From Gemmatimonas sp. (GTDB lineage: Bacteria; Gemmatimonadota; Gemmatimonadetes; Gemmatimonadales; Gemmatimonadaceae), in contig NZ_JAPZSK010000004.1 of the NCBI RefSeq assembly GCF_027531815.1, positions 310,001 through 374,000 of the forward strand: a stretch of 64,000 nt of DNA, written 5' to 3'. Position 1 is the first letter of the stretch. Each line of letters opens with the position of its first letter. The notes under the pieces are model-generated. The model was given only the letters and a program-made list of their open reading frames with translations. It did no database searches and was not told the origin of the DNA. The position numbers and the translations under genes are program-made. This document shows positions 32,529 through 41,298 of this stretch, piece after piece.

Positions 32529-35500
32529 ATGCCCCACTCCCCCAGTGCATCGCCGCGCTGGCGGTCCATGCTGGTCGCGACCCTATCCGTGGTAGGGTTC
32601 GTTGGCTCACCGCAGTCCGCCAGTGCGCAGGGCGCCCAACCGCCCGCCACCACTCCCTCCCGCCGTGCGCGCATCGCGGGCGTCGTGACCGATGTGGCGA
32701 CGAAGCAGCCGGTCGCCGGTGTCAACATCTTTCTCGTCGGAACGCCCATCACGGCGACGACCGGCGCCGACGGGCGCTATGTCATCGCGAGTGCTCCCAC
32801 GGGCATCTTCAACATCGAAGCCAAGCGGCTGGGGTTCGGCGCCCAGCGCGCGGACAACGTGCGTCTCATCGCCGACAACGTCACGACGATCAACTTCAGC
32901 ATGTCGGCCGCTGCCACCCGACTGAATGAAGTGACCGTGGCCGGCACGATGGACCCGGTGTCGGTGGCCAAGTCCACGATTTCGGTGGACAAGATCACGG
33001 CGGATAACATTCCCGTGCCGCCGACCACGTCGGCGGCGGGCGCCCTCGTGGGCAAGGTGGCCGGTGTGGCCATCACCCGCGCCAGTGGCGCGCCGGGATC
33101 AGGCGTGAACATCGTCGTGCGCACCCCCATTTCCGGCATCACGCAGGACGGCGTGTCGCCATCTCCGCTGTTCGTGGTGGACGGCATCTTCCTCAATCAG
33201 GGGCAGAGCGTCACCACGCAGGACATCGAGGCGATGGACATCGAGTCCATCGAAGTCATCAAGGGGGCCGCCGCCGCGTCGCTGTACGGGTCGCGAGCCG
33301 CCGCCGGCGTCATTGCCATCACCACGCGACGCGGCCGCGGACTCGCGCTGGGCACCAACCAGTTTCAGGTGCGCGCGGAACAGGGTACCGACCAGTTTCA
33401 GGACCGGCTCGACAAGAACCAGTACCACCCCTTCCGGCAGGATGCCCAGGGGAACTGGCTCGACGCCAACAACGCGGTCGTGCCCCGCGCGCAGCGCGCG
33501 CTCACGCCCACCGGCTTCATGGACCAGCCGTTCCGCGGGCAGACGTACAATCACGCGGCGCTCTTCTTCCGCCCCGGCCAGTTCAACACCCAGCAGATCC
33601 AGGTGCAGGGCAATAGCGCGGCGTCGAACTACAACATTGCGTACACGCGGAATGCCAACCCGGGCATCCTCGAGAACAACGAAGGCTACCTGCGTCACAC
33701 GCTGCGCCTCAACGTGGATTCCCGCGTGAGCGAAAAGCTCAACGTGGGCGTGTCCATGAATCACACGCGCGGCGTGCAGGATGTCTCGGCCCCCTCCTTC
33801 GGCAACTTCTATCGCATCGATACCGATGTGAACCTGAAGGAGCGGTCGCCGTTTCCCTCGACGAACGGGTTCCCGTACGTCATCGTCCCCGACTCGGTGA
33901 CGCTGTTCGAGAACCCGCTGTACACGCAGTTCCGGGCGGACAACGTGGTCACCCGCTCCCGCACGCTGCTCAACGCGAACGGCGTCTACCGCCCCACGTC
34001 GTGGTTCTCGCTGTCGGCCGATGCCAACTACGATCGCGGCGACAACAACCAGACCACCTACACGCCGCGTGGGACCCCACTGGTAACCTCCAGCGGCGGC
34101 CTGTCCCCCAGCCTCGGCAGCCTGGTGGAGAACAACGCCGGCAACGGTGGCTGGATCTTCACCGGCACCGGCTCGCTCACCAAGGGGATCGGCGACCTCA
34201 CGGTGCGTCTGTCACAGCGCGGCGAAGCGCGCCGGGAAGCGAACGTCAGCCTCACCACCACCGGCACGCAGTTCTCCACGGAAGGACTCAAGGCCATGTC
34301 GCAGGCCACGGTGCGCACCACCACCAACAGCCGCACCGACTACCGCGTGATCGGTTCCATCACGAGCCTTGGCCTCAGCTTCAAGGAACGGTATATCGGC
34401 GACTTCCTTGTGCGCCGCGAAGGCAACTCGCTCTTCGGACGGGCCAACCGCTGGAACACCTTCGGCCGCGCCTCTGCCGCCTGGCTGCTGAGTGAGGAAG
34501 GCTGGTTCCCGTTCCAGAACTTCAACAGCTTCAAGCTGCGCTACAGCTACGGCGTCACGGGACTCAATCCCGGCTTCTCGAACCAGTACGAGTCGATGAG
34601 CTCCGACGGCACCGGCGCCATTCGCCGCGGTACGCTGGGGAACGTGAACATCTCGCCCACGTACACCAAGGAAGAGGAGATCGGGCTCGACGTGGCGTAC
34701 AAGTCGCGCCTCTCTGGCACGCTCACATACGTGCGCAACACCAGCCGCGATGTGTTCGTGAATGTGCCGGCGCCCGCCGTCACCGGCTATGAGGTCCAGG
34801 TCACCAACCCGGCGGTGCTCGGCGGACGCATCATCGAGGCCACCATTCAGGGGGCGATCCTCACCAACCCGAAGAAGCTGCGCTGGGATGTGCTCCTCAC
34901 CGCCGACCGGGCGTCGCTGAGCACGGGGCGCTTCGGCCGCACCTGCTTCCAGGACGACATCCAGAACAAGTGCGACGGCATCCCCGTGAGCCAGATGTGG
35001 GGAATGATGAACGTCGAGAACCTGTCGCAGCTTCCGGCCATCCACCGCAACTCGCAGGCCCAGTTCGACGTCAACGACGAGGGCTATGTGGTGGCCGTGG
35101 GCGCCGGCAACACGTGGCGCGACGGGGTGGCCCGGAATCTCTGGGGCACCAACGTGGTGATCGACGGCACCACCTATCGCTGGGGGCACCCGATTCTGCG
35201 CCGCGCGGAGGATGGGACCAACTTCTACGGCAAGATCGGGGACTCCAACCCCGGTCTCAAGTTCGGCTTCCAGAACAACTTCCGGTACAAGGACTTCCGG
35301 CTCTTCGTGCAGACCAACGGTCAGATCGGTGGCAACGTGTACGCCGGCAGCAACCAGCTGCTGTATGCGTCGGGCGACCACCCGGACGTGGTGCAGGCCG
35401 GCAAGCCAGACGAGTTGAAGAAGCCGATCACGTACTACAATGCGGTCGCGGCGAACAACACCCTCTGGATGAGTCGTTTCGTCCAGAGCGGCACGCACAT

Positions 35501-35729
35501 CAACATCGCCGAAGTCATGTTCGGGTATACGCTGGACGCCACCAGGTGGCGCACCATCGAACGGCTCGGTTTCAGCCGCATGAATCTCGACCTCATCGGG
35601 CGCAACATGCGCACGTTCACCGGCTATACGGGGCTCAACGTGATGAACGGCTCCCCCACGGTTCGCGTCGATGACACCCAATACCCGATGACCCGCACCC
35701 TCACGGGTGTGGTCACGCTCACGTTCTGA
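32529..35729 (+). CDS. SusC/RagA-family TonB-dependent outer-membrane transporter (1066 aa)
   Basis: The signal peptide is at 1-36. The CarboxypepD_reg-like domain is at about 45-130 (ARIAGVVTDVATKQPVAGVN), then the plug with the SusC signature region (SPLFVVDGIFLNQGQSVTTQ, DIESIEVIKGAAAASLYGSR, AAAGVIAITTRRG), then a long beta-barrel ending in RTLTGVVTLTF with the C-terminal aromatic. SusC proteins import oligosaccharides or peptides energised by TonB, with the SusD lipoprotein as lid. SusD follows 4 nt later. Substrate is unknown: no glycoside hydrolases or sensors are adjacent. Confidence 0.95.
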   Translation: MPHSPSASPRWRSMLVATLSVVGFVGSPQSASAQGAQPPATTPSRRARIAGVVTDVATKQPVAGVNIFLVGTPITATTGADGRYVIASAPTGIFNIEAKRLGFGAQRADNVRLIADNVTTINFSMSAAATRLNEVTVAGTMDPVSVAKSTISVDKITADNIPVPPTTSAAGALVGKVAGVAITRASGAPGSGVNIVVRTPISGITQDGVSPSPLFVVDGIFLNQGQSVTTQDIEAMDIESIEVIKGAAAASLYGSRAAAGVIAITTRRGRGLALGTNQFQVRAEQGTDQFQDRLDKNQYHPFRQDAQGNWLDANNAVVPRAQRALTPTGFMDQPFRGQTYNHAALFFRPGQFNTQQIQVQGNSAASNYNIAYTRNANPGILENNEGYLRHTLRLNVDSRVSEKLNVGVSMNHTRGVQDVSAPSFGNFYRIDTDVNLKERSPFPSTNGFPYVIVPDSVTLFENPLYTQFRADNVVTRSRTLLNANGVYRPTSWFSLSADANYDRGDNNQTTYTPRGTPLVTSSGGLSPSLGSLVENNAGNGGWIFTGTGSLTKGIGDLTVRLSQRGEARREANVSLTTTGTQFSTEGLKAMSQATVRTTTNSRTDYRVIGSITSLGLSFKERYIGDFLVRREGNSLFGRANRWNTFGRASAAWLLSEEGWFPFQNFNSFKLRYSYGVTGLNPGFSNQYESMSSDGTGAIRRGTLGNVNISPTYTKEEEIGLDVAYKSRLSGTLTYVRNTSRDVFVNVPAPAVTGYEVQVTNPAVLGGRIIEATIQGAILTNPKKLRWDVLLTADRASLSTGRFGRTCFQDDIQNKCDGIPVSQMWGMMNVENLSQLPAIHRNSQAQFDVNDEGYVVAVGAGNTWRDGVARNLWGTNVVIDGTTYRWGHPILRRAEDGTNFYGKIGDSNPGLKFGFQNNFRYKDFRLFVQTNGQIGGNVYAGSNQLLYASGDHPDVVQAGKPDELKKPITYYNAVAANNTLWMSRFVQSGTHINIAEVMFGYTLDATRWRTIERLGFSRMNLDLIGRNMRTFTGYTGLNVMNGSPTVRVDDTQYPMTRTLTGVVTLTF

Positions 35730-35733
35730 TCCC

Positions 35734-37371
35734 ATGTCGCCCAACAGACTCCGCGCAGTGACCGCCACCGGTCCTGCCACGCGCGTGCGTCGCGGACTCG
35801 CTGCCTGCGCGGCCCTTGCCGCGCTTGGCGGTTGCATGAGCCTCGATGTCACCGACCCGAACAATCTGAGCATCGAGACGGTGTTCACGAACCCGTCCAA
35901 TGCAGAAGCGGCGCTCGTGGGCTCGTTCAAGGCCTATACCGAGCTCGCTCGGAGCAGTTGCCCCACCATCCCGCTCGAGATCTACGGCAACATCCAGTCG
36001 TCGACGAGCACCACGTACCTCGAGTACTCGACGGAACCACGGCAGCCCATCAACAACCGCGACAACCTCAACTGCCTCTCGCGCTACATCTTCAACACCA
36101 GCTACGAAGCGGCGGCGGGGGCCCGCGAGGCGTTCATCGGCATCAAGCAGAACAACCTCAAGTACGGCACCATCTCCACGCAGTTCCCCGACGGACGCGA
36201 CACGCCGTCGCGCAAGATCTTTGCGCGCTTCGTCATCGGCATCTCGCAGCTCAAGCTGGCGCTGCTCATGGACCAGGCGTACCTCACGGACACCATCACG
36301 CCGGGATACAACCAGATCGTCCAGGAGCTCACGCCCTGGCCGGCGGTTCTCGACAACGCCAGGCAGCAGCTGCGCGCCGCCATCACCGAAGCGCGCAACA
36401 CCCCCGATTTCACGTTGCCGCTGCTGTTCGTGAACAACGCCGCCAATCGGGCCATCAATCGCGACGAGCTGGTGCGGGTGATGCAATCGTTCCTCGTGCG
36501 CGCCGACGTCTATTCGGCGCGCACGCCGCAGCAGCGGGCCGCGGTCAACTGGGCCGCCGTGCTGGCCCGGCTCGACAGCACGATCACCCGGGACTTCGGC
36601 TACGTGGCCGACCCGGCGGTGGCCGGGACCGGGTCCACGTACATCACGAACTCGTTCGCCCAGAATACGCTTCGTCTATCCAATCGCTTCATTGGCCCGG
36701 CAGATACGTCCGGCCAGTATCAGGCGTGGCTGGCGCGGCCTGTCGCCCAGCGCAATGCGTTCGTGATGGCCACCCCCGACCTGCGCATCCGCAACGCCAC
36801 GACCCCGGCGCCCACGGTTCCTACGCCGGCCCCCGTCCGCATCCAGCGGGTGACGACGACCATGGGCAGCGCCGCCAACGCGCCGTACATCACGTCGTTC
36901 TACCGCCACGTGCGCTTTCTCAACGTGGCCGCCGACTCGGGGAGCCGCACCTTCGTACCGGTGATCACGGTGCAGGAGATGCAGTTCATCCGCGCCGAAG
37001 CGCTCTTCCGCCTGGGCCGGTTCGCCGATGCGGCCGCCATCATCAATCCCTCCCGCGTCGCCGCCGGTCTCCGCCCGGTGGGTCCCACCGGGCCGCCGGC
37101 CGGACGCGACTGCGTGCCGCGCAAGGATGACGGCAGCTGCGGTGATCTCTTCGATGCCATCATGTACGAGAAGCGCATGGAGCTCTTCCCGCTCGAAGGT
37201 GACATCAACTACCTCGATCAGCGCGGCTGGGGGCGTCTGTTGCCGGGCACCCCGCTGCACATCCCCGTCAACGGGCGTGAGCTCATCACGCGGGGGTTCC
37301 CGTTCTACACCTTCGGCGGAACCGACGACCGGCAGAACTCGGCGCAGCTGCCCAACGCGCAGCAGCCGTAG
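35734..37371 (+). CDS. SusD/RagB-family outer-membrane lipoprotein (545 aa)
   Basis: The lipoprotein signal ends at LGGC (Cys34), then SLDVTDPNNLSIETVFTNPS, the typical SusD N-terminus, and TPR-like helices through the body. The C-terminal SusD part has RRKDDGSC-like loops and AIMYEKRMELFPLEGDINYL, the conserved YEKR/E(L)F motif. It forms the substrate-binding lid of the SusC transporter encoded 4 nt upstream. The ATG at 35734 is chosen because it leads straight into the signal peptide; the open frame starts earlier, inside susC. Confidence 0.94.
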   Translation: MSPNRLRAVTATGPATRVRRGLAACAALAALGGCMSLDVTDPNNLSIETVFTNPSNAEAALVGSFKAYTELARSSCPTIPLEIYGNIQSSTSTTYLEYSTEPRQPINNRDNLNCLSRYIFNTSYEAAAGAREAFIGIKQNNLKYGTISTQFPDGRDTPSRKIFARFVIGISQLKLALLMDQAYLTDTITPGYNQIVQELTPWPAVLDNARQQLRAAITEARNTPDFTLPLLFVNNAANRAINRDELVRVMQSFLVRADVYSARTPQQRAAVNWAAVLARLDSTITRDFGYVADPAVAGTGSTYITNSFAQNTLRLSNRFIGPADTSGQYQAWLARPVAQRNAFVMATPDLRIRNATTPAPTVPTPAPVRIQRVTTTMGSAANAPYITSFYRHVRFLNVAADSGSRTFVPVITVQEMQFIRAEALFRLGRFADAAAIINPSRVAAGLRPVGPTGPPAGRDCVPRKDDGSCGDLFDAIMYEKRMELFPLEGDINYLDQRGWGRLLPGTPLHIPVNGRELITRGFPFYTFGGTDDRQNSAQLPNAQQP

Positions 37372-37395
37372 GCCGCGCGCGGCATGCCCGCCTGC

Positions 37396-37437
37396 ACGAC
37401 GCCCCCCGCATCGCGTGATCGATGCGGGGGGCGTCGT
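37396..37437. terminator. Perfect 18-bp GC-rich hairpin between convergent genes
   Basis: Left arm 37396-37413 and right arm 37420-37437 are perfect reverse complements (core GCCCCCCGCATCG / CGATGCGGGGGGC), with a 6-nt loop CGTGAT. It lies 25 nt after the susD stop and 19 nt beyond the convergent gene's stop, so it can end transcription in both directions, although neither side has a clear T-run. Confidence 0.75.
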
Positions 37438-37455
37438 GTCAGAGCGCCGCTCGAT

Positions 37456-37905
37456 TTACGGCTTTTCGGAGATATTCGCGCATCCCCACACGTTCTCGTC
37501 GGTGGGCGAGACCTGCGGATCGAAGATGCGTACGTAGTAGCGCTTCCCCGAGACCAGCTTCGGCACGTTGGCCGTCGCGGTGCCGCCACCGTCCATCTGG
37601 CTCTGGATCTGCGTGAAGGCCGCCTGCGGCGCGATGGGGGCCCCGTTGTCGCGACACTGCCCCTCCACGATGTCCCAGGCCATGCGCATGTCGCGGTTCA
37701 CGTTGCGCACCGACACCTTCACGCGCGACTGCTTGTCGTTGCGCGGATCGATGGTGAAATCGGCCGACCCGCCGGCACTGCGGATCTGGTTCACGGTACC
37801 CACCCACTTGCCGCTCTGCGCCTCTGCCATGACGGGCGACAGCAAGGCGACGGCGCCCACGGCGACCATCAGCGTGCGGGAGAAGCGGAACGCAGGGTGC
37901 GGCAT
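37456..37905 (-). CDS. Secreted protein of unknown function (149 aa)
   Basis: A signal peptide (MPHPAFRFSRTLMVAVGAVA, cleavage near AEAQ) is followed by an about 120-residue beta-rich domain (GKWVGTVNQIRSAGGSADFT, RVKVSVRNVNRDMRMAWDIV, KRYYVRIFDPQV) with two cysteines (EGQCRDNG, WGCANIS) that may form a disulfide. No family was recognised. A GGAG ribosome site precedes the ATG at 37905. It lies downstream of lpd on the same strand, with a gap of 62 nt. Confidence 0.7.
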   Translation of the reverse strand: MPHPAFRFSRTLMVAVGAVALLSPVMAEAQSGKWVGTVNQIRSAGGSADFTIDPRNDKQSRVKVSVRNVNRDMRMAWDIVEGQCRDNGAPIAPQAAFTQIQSQMDGGGTATANVPKLVSGKRYYVRIFDPQVSPTDENVWGCANISEKP

Positions 37906-37967
37906 CGGCAGAGCTCCAAAGAGAAAGGGGGAAGGCGCGCCCGACACGGGCATGCGCCGTGACGGCA

Positions 37968-39380
37968 TCACATGTGAATGGCGCGCCCCAACGCACTCAA
38001 CGCCGCTTCCTTCACGGTCTCGCTGAGCGTCGGGTGCGAGTGCACGGTGATCGCGATATCCTCGGCGCTACCGCGATACTCCATGGCCAGGACCACCTGG
38101 GCCAGGTTGTCGGCCACGTGCGGCCCGATCATGTGGCAGCCGAGAATCTCGTCGGTGGCGGCATCCACGACGAACTTCACGAAGCCCTGCGTCTCGCCCA
38201 TCGTGCGCGCGCGCCCGTTGGCGCTGAAGGGAAACTTGCCCACGCGATAGGCGCGGCCGCTGGCCTTGACCTCCTGCTCGGTGAGTCCCACCGTGGCGAT
38301 CTCCGGCCACGTGTACACCACGCCCGGCATCGTGCGGTAGTGCATGTGCACCGGCTTGCCGGCAATCACCTCCGCCGCGATCACGCCTTCGTCTTCGGCC
38401 TTGTGCGCGAGCAGCTTGCCGCCCACCACGTCACCGATGGCGAAGACATTGGGGAGATTGGTGCGCATCTGATCGTTCACCATGATCTCGCCGCGCTGGC
38501 CGAGCTGCAGCCCCAGTGCCGCCGCGTCCACACCGCTCAGCGACGGGCGGCGTCCGACACTCACGAGCACGTAGTCGCCATAGATGCTCGAGGCCGCGCC
38601 GTCCTTCTCCACGTGAATGGTCACGCCATCCTCGCGCACGTCTCCGCCGGTAACTTTGGTGCCCGTGTGAATCTCGAGCCCCTGCTTCCGGAAGATGCGG
38701 TCGGCCTCCTTCACCACATCGTCGTCGTTGCCGGGGAGGATGGTGGGGGCGTACTCCACCACCGTCACCTTCGCCCCCAGCCGGCGCCACACCGACCCCA
38801 GTTCGAGGCCGATCACGCCGCCGCCGATCACGATGAGGTGCTTCGGCACGTCGGGGATCTGCAGCGCGCCCACGTTGGAGAGCACGCGCTTCTCGTCGAA
38901 CGGCAGGAAGGGCAGCTGCACCGGGACGGAGCCGGTGGCGATGATCACGTGCTTGCCCTGCCAGCTCGTGACCGTGCCGTCGGCACCCTGCACGTCGATC
39001 ACGTTGTTTGGCTTGAGCGCCCCGAAGCCCTTGGCCCACGTGACCTTGTTCTTGCGGAAGAGGAACTCGATCCCCTTGGTGTTCTGTGCGACCACGTCGG
39101 TCTTGCGCGCCATCATGGCGGGGAGGTCCACCGCTGCCCCGTCCACCTTCACGCCATGTTCCGCGGCGTGGAGGCGCAGCCACTCGTAGTGCTCGCTCGA
39201 CTGGAGCAGTGCCTTGGAGGGAATGCAGCCGACGGTGACGCAGGTACCGCCCAACGTCGTGTCAGCCTCGATGCAGGCCACGGAAAACCCGAGCTGTGCG
39301 GCGCGGATGGCGGCCACATAGCCGCCCGGGCCCCCGCCGAGCACCAGGACATCGGCGGATTGGATGGATGGGGAGGTCAT
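37968..39380 (-). CDS. lpdA: Dihydrolipoyl dehydrogenase (E3 of 2-oxoacid dehydrogenase complexes, 470 aa)
   Basis: E3 reoxidises dihydrolipoyl groups with NAD+. The FAD GxGxxG is LVLGGGPGGYVAAI. The redox disulfide is Cys47/Cys52 (GGTCVTVGCIPSK), the NAD motif is VIGGGVIGLELG, and the C-terminal His449-x4-Glu454 (HSHPTLSE) is the catalytic base pair. It is cytoplasmic. The E2 gene lies 380 nt upstream on the same strand, in its own unit: a terminator separates the two. The ATG at 39380 has no Shine-Dalgarno but TAGCTTTC ends 5 nt before it. Confidence 0.96.
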   Translation of the reverse strand: MTSPSIQSADVLVLGGGPGGYVAAIRAAQLGFSVACIEADTTLGGTCVTVGCIPSKALLQSSEHYEWLRLHAAEHGVKVDGAAVDLPAMMARKTDVVAQNTKGIEFLFRKNKVTWAKGFGALKPNNVIDVQGADGTVTSWQGKHVIIATGSVPVQLPFLPFDEKRVLSNVGALQIPDVPKHLIVIGGGVIGLELGSVWRRLGAKVTVVEYAPTILPGNDDDVVKEADRIFRKQGLEIHTGTKVTGGDVREDGVTIHVEKDGAASSIYGDYVLVSVGRRPSLSGVDAAALGLQLGQRGEIMVNDQMRTNLPNVFAIGDVVGGKLLAHKAEDEGVIAAEVIAGKPVHMHYRTMPGVVYTWPEIATVGLTEQEVKASGRAYRVGKFPFSANGRARTMGETQGFVKFVVDAATDEILGCHMIGPHVADNLAQVVLAMEYRGSAEDIAITVHSHPTLSETVKEAALSALGRAIHM

Positions 39381-39385
39381 GGCGG

Positions 39386-39393
39386 GAAAGCTA
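39386..39393 (-). promoter_or_regulatory. TAGCTTTC promoter element of lpdA, leaderless
   Basis: The minus strand reads TAGCTTTC-CCGCC-ATG. It belongs to the same TAnnTTTC family found before the genes at 12133, 16773 and 57570. Confidence 0.5.
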
Positions 39394-39490
39394 ATCCCGG
39401 CGTAGCGGGAGGCGGCTGGGCAGGTAACCGGCTAACCTGTGAATGCCGCGGCGCCCGTTGCCAGGATGAGTTTGTTACCGCTTCCCGCTT

Positions 39491-39514
39491 GTGCCGTCCA
39501 TAACACGACGGCAC
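39491..39514. repeat. 8-bp perfect inverted repeat upstream of lpdA
   Basis: GTGCCGTC (39491-39498) and GACGGCAC (39507-39514) flank an 8-nt loop, about 110-135 nt upstream of the lpdA start. It could be an operator for a dimeric regulator. The rest of the 39381-39760 spacer holds the lpdA promoter element, a run of nine G (39640-39648) and the E2 terminator; no gene was seen. Confidence 0.35.
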
Positions 39515-39685
39515 GTTATTCGCAGTAACGCAGCCATTGCCCACATGATCGTCAGCGGCGGCCCCAACCCTCGCGTTGAAAACGTTTGCTGACGAAGCCC
39601 GACGTCCCAGCGGAAACGCCAGGGGCGTCGTGGTGCTTTGGGGGGGGGAGTTCTTGGACTGATGACTGACCACTACTACTAAAGA

Positions 39686-39715
39686 CCAAAAACTCCCCGC
39701 GGTCGGCGAGGAGTT
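39686..39715 (-). terminator. Rho-independent terminator of the E2 gene
   Basis: On the minus strand AACTCCTCGC-CGACC-GCGGGGAGTT is followed by T-run TTT and GG. The stem is 10 bp with one G.U pair. It is nearly identical to the terminator at 43671-43698. GGAGTTCTTGG, a copy of the 3' edge, is repeated directly at 39646-39656 and 39710-39720. Confidence 0.8.
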
Positions 39716-39760
39716 CTTGGTGGTTAGTGATAGTCCATAGTCGTTAGCCAACTACTCTCC

Positions 39761-41002
39761 TCAGTACACCAGCATCGCCGCGGGATCTTCCATGAGTTCC
39801 TTCACCCGCACCAGGAAGAGGACGGCCTGCTGGCCGTCGATGATGCGGTGATCGTAGCTGAGCGCCACGTACATCATGGGCCGGATCACCACCTGGCCGT
39901 CGATCGCGACCGGGCGATCCTGGGTCTTGTGGAGGCCGAGGATACCCACCTGCGGGTAGTTGATGATCGGCGTGGAGATGAGCGAGCCGAAGACGCCCCC
40001 GTTGGTGATGGTGAAGGTGCCGCCGGTGAGGTCGTCCATGCTGAGCTTGCCATCGCGCGCGCGCTTGGCCACGGCGCCGATGTCCTTGCCGATCTGCACG
40101 ACGCTCTTCTGGTCACAGTCCTTCACGTTGGGCACCACGAGCCCGGCGTCGCTGGCCACGGCGATGCCCATGTTCACGTAGTGCTTGTACACGATGGTGT
40201 CGCCGTCGATCTGGGCGTTCACCACCGGGTACGCCTTGAGCGCCAGCGCGGCGGCCTTCGCAAAGAACGGCATGAAGGAGAGCTTCACCCCCTGCTCCTT
40301 CTCCACGCGCTCCTTGAGGCGTTCACGGAGGGCCGTGATCGCCGTCATGTCGATCTCGTTGAACGTCGTCAGGTGTGCCGTGGCATGCTGCGACTGCAGC
40401 AGGTTGTCGGCGATGCGCTTGCGACGCGTGGTCATCTTTTCCCGCGTTTCGCGTCCGGATGCGGCGGCGGGGGCCGGCGCGGCCTGCGGGGAGACGGGGG
40501 CTGCAGCCGACGCGGGAACCGGCGCTGCCGCCGGCGCTGCCGCCGGCGCTGCCGCCACGGCACCCATCACATCGGCCTTGCTCACCACCCCACCGCGGCC
40601 GCTTCCCGGTACCGCGGCGGGATCGATTCCCGTCTCGGTTGCGAGCCGTGCCGCCGCGGGCGACACCTTGGGGTCGGCAACCACCGGTTGTCCGGCGCCG
40701 GCGGATGCCGCCGCGGGGGCTGCGGTAACGCCCGCCACGGGTGTCGCTGCGGCGGTTCCCGCCCCGACTCCTGCGACGATCTCGCCCAGTACTTCCCCGA
40801 CCGCGACCACGTCCCCTTCGCCCTTGGCGCGCGACGTGAGGGTGCCCGCCTCCAGCGCCGGCACCTCCACCGTGATCTTGTCCGTCTCGAGTTCGACGAG
40901 CGAATCACCAACGGCGACCGCGTCGCCTTCCTTCTTCAACCAGCGGGAGACCGTCGCTTCGACGATCGACTCGCCGAGGGGGGGAACCTTGATGGACGAC
41001 AT
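39761..41002 (-). CDS. sucB: 2-oxoglutarate dehydrogenase E2, dihydrolipoyl succinyltransferase (413 aa)
   Basis: The E2 domain order is complete. The lipoyl domain is at 1-80 with Lys42 in ETDKITVE. A long Ala/Pro linker follows, then the E3-binding domain at about 112-148 ([20 protein letters not shown]) and the catalytic domain with the SYDHRIIDG motif (His385, Asp389). The lipoyl motif ETDK and the catalytic sequence ([12 protein letters not shown] type) favour the succinyl-transferring E2 over the pyruvate E2. No E1 gene is adjacent. It is divergent from the MDR oxidoreductase; TATATT about 38 nt upstream may be its -10 box. Confidence 0.93.
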   Translation of the reverse strand: MSSIKVPPLGESIVEATVSRWLKKEGDAVAVGDSLVELETDKITVEVPALEAGTLTSRAKGEGDVVAVGEVLGEIVAGVGAGTAAATPVAGVTAAPAAASAGAGQPVVADPKVSPAAARLATETGIDPAAVPGSGRGGVVSKADVMGAVAAAPAAAPAAAPVPASAAAPVSPQAAPAPAAASGRETREKMTTRRKRIADNLLQSQHATAHLTTFNEIDMTAITALRERLKERVEKEQGVKLSFMPFFAKAAALALKAYPVVNAQIDGDTIVYKHYVNMGIAVASDAGLVVPNVKDCDQKSVVQIGKDIGAVAKRARDGKLSMDDLTGGTFTITNGGVFGSLISTPIINYPQVGILGLHKTQDRPVAIDGQVVIRPMMYVALSYDHRIIDGQQAVLFLVRVKELMEDPAAMLVY

Positions 41003-41101
41003 ATAGGCTTGGTGTTGGGGCTTGGGAGCGAACCCGCAATATATGGGGTGACACGGGGCGGGTGGGGATGGGGCTGATATCGCGCCGCGCCGGTGGGAAA
41101 A

Positions 41102-41239
41102 GCAGACGGCAGACGGCAGGAATCACAGTCAGCAGTGCGCAGAAATTCGGAATCGGGGGCGGCGCGAAGCGCCCGCCCCCGTTTGTTTTACCACATTCCT
41201 CCCGTCTGCTTACTGTAGTTCCTGCCGTCTGCCGTCTGC
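41102..41239. repeat. 138-nt nested inverted repeat around a terminator
   Basis: The outer arms, 41102-41122 and 41219-41239, are perfect 21-nt reverse complements, built on the word GCAGACG-GCAGACG-GCAG. Inner arms 41123-41135 and 41206-41218 pair at 10 of 13. The centre holds a GC hairpin with a T-run (41155-41188). It lies between divergent genes, about 60 nt upstream of the oxidoreductase start. Confidence 0.85.
41155..41188 (+). terminator. Terminator-like hairpin at the centre of the inverted repeat
   Basis: GGGGGCGG-CGC-GAA-GCG-C-CCGCCCCC with one bulged C, then GTTTGTTTT. It points in the plus direction, though no plus-strand gene lies upstream; it could be a leader attenuator for the oxidoreductase. 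Confidence 0.7.
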
Positions 41240-41298
41240 ATTCAAGCCGTCGTCCCGCTTCCGCTGTTCAAGCTTCCGCCGTCCGAGCGTCCGCCGTC

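Noticed and set aside
35832-37130. A 432-codon plus frame inside susD in another reading frame
   Set aside because: It overlaps the certain SusD gene and is His/Arg/Ala-rich without domains.
37959-39503. A 514-codon plus-strand open frame antisense to lpdA
   Set aside because: lpdA is certain from its catalytic motifs; the antisense product has no family resemblance and typical shadow composition.
41062-41298. In-frame extension of the MDR oxidoreductase upstream through the palindrome
   Set aside because: It would translate the terminator and inverted repeats; family N-termini begin at MRALTF or just before.
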